This document shows, piece after piece, positions 60,562 through 64,000 of a stretch of 64,000 nt of DNA. Numbering within the stretch: the stretch's first letter is position 1; every line of letters starts with the position of its first letter. The translations under genes and the position numbers were made by a program. The notes beneath the pieces were generated by a model that made no database searches, was not told the origin of the DNA, and saw nothing but the letters and a program-made list of their open reading frames with translations. The stretch comes from Alistipes montrealensis (GTDB taxonomy: Bacteria; Bacteroidota; Bacteroidia; Bacteroidales; Rikenellaceae): contig NZ_JAGYXY010000002.1 in assembly GCF_018362775.1 (NCBI RefSeq), positions 473,035-537,034 of the forward strand. Reading direction: 5' to 3'.

Positions 60562-62603
60562 ATACTCCGCGAAATATGCTTAACATGCTGCGCCTCGCGG
60601 TGGCGCTGCTCTTTGCGTCGGCCTTCCTGAGCCGCTGTGCGAGCATGATGACCCCTACGGGCGGTCCCCGCGACTCGCTGCCTCCCGTCATCCTGAACAT
60701 GACGCCCGACAACTTCTCGACCAACCGCCCGACGGTCGGCCACGGGAAGATTTACATCGAATTCGACGAGTTCGTCCAACTCAAGGACCAGCAGAAGGAG
60801 TTCTTCACTTCGCCGGCGATGAAGAAAAAACCGCTCATCACCCTGCGCGGCCGGGGCATCGTCGTCCAGTTGCGCGATACGCTGGCCCCGAATACGACCT
60901 ATTCGCTCAATTTCGGCAGCGCCGTGCGCGACAACAACGAGGGCAACCCGCTCTACTCGATGCGCTATGTTTTCTCGACGGGGCCCGAGATCGACTCGAT
61001 GGTCCTTTCGGGCTATACGGCTGACAGTTACAAGGCCGACTCCGTTTCGAAGTCGTTCATCTGGTTCTTCCCGGCCGATTCGGTCGAGAATGTCGCCGGG
61101 TACGACTCCACGATTTTCAAGTACAAACCCGCCGCAATCGCCCGCGCCGAGAACAACGGTATCTTCATTGCCCAGAACCTCAAGCCGATTCCCTACCGCG
61201 TCTATGCCGTCCAGGATAAGAACGACAACCAGATGTACGAGCCGGGCAGCGACCAGGTGGGTTTCCTCGAAGGGACCTACAACCCCGCCGAGATGCCCGA
61301 TTTCGCCGTTTGGTACGACTCGATCCGCCAGTATGTGACGGCCGATCCGCAGCTTTATTTCCGCATGTTCACCGACAAGGCGTTCCGCCGCCAGTTGCTT
61401 TCGCAGTCCGAACGGCCTTTGCAGCACAAGGGAATGCTCTACTTCGCTGCCGCGCAGCCCAAAATCGTGAAACTCCGCTTCGACAGCATTCCCGCCGACC
61501 GGGTGATCGTCGATCCGCAGACCGTGGGCCGCGACACGATCGCCCTGTGGTTCAACATGCCCTCTTCTTCGCTTCCCGATACGATCAAGGGTGAAATCAC
61601 CTATTTCAAGCACGATACGGTCAACCAGTTGCAGGAGGTCACCGAACCGCTGAAACTCGCATGGCGGCTGATCGAGACCAAGGAGCAGGAGCGCGAACGC
61701 GAGAAGCTCGAACGCGACCGCCGCAAGGCCGAGGCCGCGGGCGAGGAGTGGGTGGAGCCCAAGAAGGAGAATCCTTTCGCCTTCAAGATGCCCACTTCGG
61801 GCGAGATCAATCCCGAGAACCACCTCACGGTCGATTTCGACTATCCGCTCGTAAAGCTCGACTCGGCGAAACTGCTGCTGACGCGCGTGCTCGAAGACAA
61901 TTCGATCGAGGACATCCCGGTGCGCATGGTGCGTGATACGGGGTTGCTGCGCCGCTGGCAGGTCCGCGCCCCGTGGAAACTGGGCGGACAGTATACGCTG
62001 ACTATCCCCGAGGGGGCCATCACCGATGTCGCGGGCCTTTCCAACGATTCGATCATTGGTAAGTATACGGTCCTCGACCCTGAGAAGTTCGCCACGGTGA
62101 TCATCCACGTCAAAGGGCGCGACGACGGTACGAAGTATATCGTCCAACTGCTCGACGGCAACAACGCGCTCAAGCAGGAGAAGTGCGACGTGTCTACGGG
62201 CGATGTCCGTTTCAACTTCGTTCCTGCGGGCGAGATCAAGTTCCGCGTCATCGAGGACCGCAACGGCAACGGCAAGTGGGACGCGGGCAACGTGGTCGAG
62301 CGCCTCCAGCCCGAGCGGGCCGAGATCTATGCCAACGAACAGGGCGAAGACACCTTCGCCACGAAGACCAACTGGGAGATCGAATTCTCGATGGACATGA
62401 ACCGCATTTTCGCACCGGTTACGATGCAGTCGCTCTCGCGCCTTCTGGACGAACGCGAGTCGCAGCGCCTGCGCCGCGAGGCGGAGAAACGCGCCAAGGA
62501 GGGTCCGAAGAAGGACCAGGAACGCGACCGGCAGCAGCAGAACAACAACAGCAACAACAGCAACTTCAACTCGGCCGGCAGCATGTTCAATAATTTCAGG
62601 TAA
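60558..62603 (+). CDS. Large Ig-like (Big_5) domain lipoprotein
   Basis: A 681-residue exported protein starting at ATG 60558, overlapping the previous stop. A signal with Cys22 (FLSRCAS) suggests a lipoprotein. Residues about 33 to 140 form a Big_5/SbsA-type Ig-like domain (TPTGGPRDSLPP and NFSTNRPTVG). A charged helical segment lies near 375 to 405 (KEQEREREKLERDRRK), and the end is low complexity with Asn and Gln. The family is common in Bacteroidota as outer-surface proteins of unknown role. It is followed one base later by an outer-membrane barrel gene. Confidence 0.75.
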   Translation: MNTPRNMLNMLRLAVALLFASAFLSRCASMMTPTGGPRDSLPPVILNMTPDNFSTNRPTVGHGKIYIEFDEFVQLKDQQKEFFTSPAMKKKPLITLRGRGIVVQLRDTLAPNTTYSLNFGSAVRDNNEGNPLYSMRYVFSTGPEIDSMVLSGYTADSYKADSVSKSFIWFFPADSVENVAGYDSTIFKYKPAAIARAENNGIFIAQNLKPIPYRVYAVQDKNDNQMYEPGSDQVGFLEGTYNPAEMPDFAVWYDSIRQYVTADPQLYFRMFTDKAFRRQLLSQSERPLQHKGMLYFAAAQPKIVKLRFDSIPADRVIVDPQTVGRDTIALWFNMPSSSLPDTIKGEITYFKHDTVNQLQEVTEPLKLAWRLIETKEQEREREKLERDRRKAEAAGEEWVEPKKENPFAFKMPTSGEINPENHLTVDFDYPLVKLDSAKLLLTRVLEDNSIEDIPVRMVRDTGLLRRWQVRAPWKLGGQYTLTIPEGAITDVAGLSNDSIIGKYTVLDPEKFATVIIHVKGRDDGTKYIVQLLDGNNALKQEKCDVSTGDVRFNFVPAGEIKFRVIEDRNGNGKWDAGNVVERLQPERAEIYANEQGEDTFATKTNWEIEFSMDMNRIFAPVTMQSLSRLLDERESQRLRREAEKRAKEGPKKDQERDRQQQNNNSNNSNFNSAGSMFNNFR

Positions 62604-62604
62604 G

Positions 62605-63414
62605 ATGACGATGAAACGACATATCCGAACCGCGCTCTTCGCCCTTGCCGCCCTCGTCGCGTGGCAGGGGGCTTCGGCGCAGCATACGCTCGGCTTTACG
62701 GTGGGCTACGGCATGGGCAACGGCCGCTTCCAGCCCAAGCAGGAGATGCGGGCGATCTGGGGGCTTTACAGCGGCGGCGTCTCGTGGCGCTACTACGGCA
62801 AGCAGCGCTTCGTGGGAGGCTTCGGCATCGACCTGGAGTTCCAGCAGCAGGGCTTCTCGTTTGCGCCCAACGCGTCGCTGGTTGAGGAGAAGAAAGACTA
62901 CATCTACTATACGCGGCATATCAATTCCATCGTGCTGCCGATTGTCTGGCAGCCGCACTTCTACATGCTGCGCAACCATGTCCGCATCTACCTCGAAGCC
63001 GCTGCGACGTTCTCCTACAACCTCTCGTCCACCTACGAAAACGAGCAGGCCCGGGACAGCGGCGCCGCCGACTGGAAGGGCGACTACCCGTTCAAACTCG
63101 CGCGCGACAACCGCTGGGGCTACGGACTGGCTGGCGGCGGCGGTATCGCCTTCCTGATCCGCCGTTTCGAACTGAACTTCCGCGTGCGTTACTCCTTCGG
63201 CTATTCGGACATCGTCCGCAACCGCAACAAATACTACGACAACAACAGCGACGGATCGGAAAACCCCTTCTGGGTCTCTCCGATGCGTTCGCCGCTCGAT
63301 AACCTCATGATCTCCGTGGGGTTGAACTACCGCTTCAACAAACAGGGCTTCGAGTCCTGGAAACCAAGACCCAAGAAGGAGAAGAACCGCGAGGTCTTCA
63401 AATTCGGGTTGTAA
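62605..63414 (+). CDS. Outer membrane beta-barrel protein (PorT-like)
   Basis: A 269-residue exported protein (signal to about residue 26, ASAQ). The body alternates aromatic and polar residues in about ten strands (for example FVGGFGIDLEFQQQGF, RFELNFRVRYSFGYSD, NLMISVGLNYRF), the mark of the small barrel family near PorT. PorT-like proteins take part in type IX secretion in some relatives; that role is only inferred here. It is directly after the Ig-like lipoprotein and before rbfA. Confidence 0.7.
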   Translation: MTMKRHIRTALFALAALVAWQGASAQHTLGFTVGYGMGNGRFQPKQEMRAIWGLYSGGVSWRYYGKQRFVGGFGIDLEFQQQGFSFAPNASLVEEKKDYIYYTRHINSIVLPIVWQPHFYMLRNHVRIYLEAAATFSYNLSSTYENEQARDSGAADWKGDYPFKLARDNRWGYGLAGGGGIAFLIRRFELNFRVRYSFGYSDIVRNRNKYYDNNSDGSENPFWVSPMRSPLDNLMISVGLNYRFNKQGFESWKPRPKKEKNREVFKFGL

Positions 63415-63427
63415 AAACAGCAAGTTT

Positions 63428-63769
63428 ATGGAAACTACCCGCCAGCAGAAAATCACCAAGCAGATCCAGAAGGATATCGCCGACATCTTCCAGAAGGAAG
63501 GCGCTCCGATCGTGCGTGGTTCGCTCGTAACGGTCACCGCCGTGCGTATATCTCCCGATTTCAGCTATGCCAAAATCTATGTCAGCATCTTCCCGTTCGA
63601 AGAGAGCGGCGAGGTGATGAACCGGCTCGAACACCAGAACTGGTTCATCCGCCGCGCTTTGGGCCAGCGTATCCGCAACCAGTTGAAGAACGTCCCCGAA
63701 ATCCAGTTCTACCTCGACGATTCGCTCGAATATATCGAGAATATCGACAAGGCACTGAAGAATGAATAA
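63428..63769 (+). CDS. rbfA: Ribosome-binding factor A
   Basis: A 113-residue KH-like protein that helps mature the 30S subunit by acting at the 5' end of 16S rRNA. It begins TTRQQKITKQIQKDIADIFQKEG, then PDFSYAKIYVSIFP, and ends FYLDDSLEYIENIDKAL, all typical. Length is normal for the phylum. Confidence 0.93.
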   Translation: METTRQQKITKQIQKDIADIFQKEGAPIVRGSLVTVTAVRISPDFSYAKIYVSIFPFEESGEVMNRLEHQNWFIRRALGQRIRNQLKNVPEIQFYLDDSLEYIENIDKALKNE

Positions 63770-63930
63770 TCCGGGGCGAAAGACTCGCCGCTGCGGCGTT
63801 TGCTGCTGTAATGCGCGGCATGCCGCCGTGTTTGCAGGCCTGCTCCGCAACTGCCGCGGTGCGTTTTCCCGTGCCGTAACCCCCGCCCTGCCGGGAACTC
63901 CCGGGTTCTCGGCTTAACTCTTTGTCCGCC
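63770..63930. other. Intergenic stretch between rbfA and the permease gene
   Basis: This 161-base GC-rich gap has a short inverted CGGCATGCCG palindrome near 63818 and no convincing gene or promoter box. Confidence 0.4.
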
Positions 63931-64000
63931 ATGCTGCCGCAGCTTTTTGCCCGTCGCTACCTCTTTTCGTCCCAGTCCCGGTCGGTCGTCAACCTGATCT
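63931..64000 (+). CDS. ABC transporter permease (FtsX/LolE-type), start only
   Basis: Only 23 codons are seen (MLPQLFARRYLFSSQSRSVV...). FARRYLFS at the N-terminus is typical of FtsX/LolC/LolE permeases of the lipoprotein-release ABC transporter, which often follow rbfA in Bacteroidota. The rest lies outside the window. Confidence 0.55.
   Translation, partial: MLPQLFARRYLFSSQSRSVVNLI

Noticed and set aside
1-64000. tRNA, rRNA, CRISPR arrays, insertion sequences
   Set aside because: I saw no cloverleaf-like sequence with CCA end, no rRNA signature, no regularly spaced repeats and no transposase motif.

Overview
The window looks like a chromosomal segment from a high-GC member of the Bacteroidales, most likely Alistipes or a close Rikenellaceae relative. 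The evidence is a SusC/SusD polysaccharide-utilization locus with a divergent hybrid two-component type regulator, glycine-lipid acyltransferases, many signal-peptidase-II lipoproteins, and promoters of the Bacteroidota form (a TTTG-like -33 box, a spacer of 19 to 21, then TAnnTTTG). Genus is inferred from composition and gene style, not from a marker gene. I saw no rRNA, tRNA, CRISPR array, transposase or integrase.

Layout. 1-2.8 kb: the end of a BACON-type lipoprotein gene and the glsA-glsB pair, all on the minus strand. 2.9-13.6 kb: a division and cell-wall operon rsmH-ftsL-ftsI-murE-mraY-murD-ftsW that stops after ftsW and runs into a TlpA-like thioredoxin lipoprotein and an S4 RNA-binding protein. 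13.7-18 kb: rplY-pth and galE on the minus strand, then kbl and an Lrp-family regulator on the plus strand. 18.1-38 kb: a PUL with susC, susD, three SusE/F-like lipoproteins, GH76, GH115 and a SusE-like/GH43 fusion, read leftward from a shared intergenic region. The divergent regulator has lost the usual phosphorelay residues. 38-41 kb: CorA, a short MqnA-like protein and a GH27 alpha-galactosidase.

41.4-50.0 kb: a phage-derived block, all on the plus strand: two unknown tail-like proteins, a small HTH-like protein, a ClpP-type protease, a major capsid-like protein, a portal, a DUF6712-type adaptor, a holin and a P5-like lysin. There is no terminase, integrase, tape measure, sheath or tube gene, so it looks like a partial or domesticated particle or lysis module. 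50.0-64 kb is housekeeping on the plus strand: comEC, a THUMP-like methyltransferase, yihY, a DUF2520 protein, kdsC, a lipid/polysaccharide flippase, a cyclophilin lipoprotein, holB, folK, three envelope proteins, rbfA and the start of an FtsX/LolE-type permease.

How it works together. The left operon makes DAP-type peptidoglycan precursors and the septal synthase. The PUL appears built to bind and cut a branched glycan with alpha-mannosyl, glucuronosyl and probably arabinosyl linkages. The points most worth a second look are the phage-derived block next to a short comEC, the phosphorelay-dead regulator with its spaced GTAC sites, and a nine-base poly-G tract inside susC.
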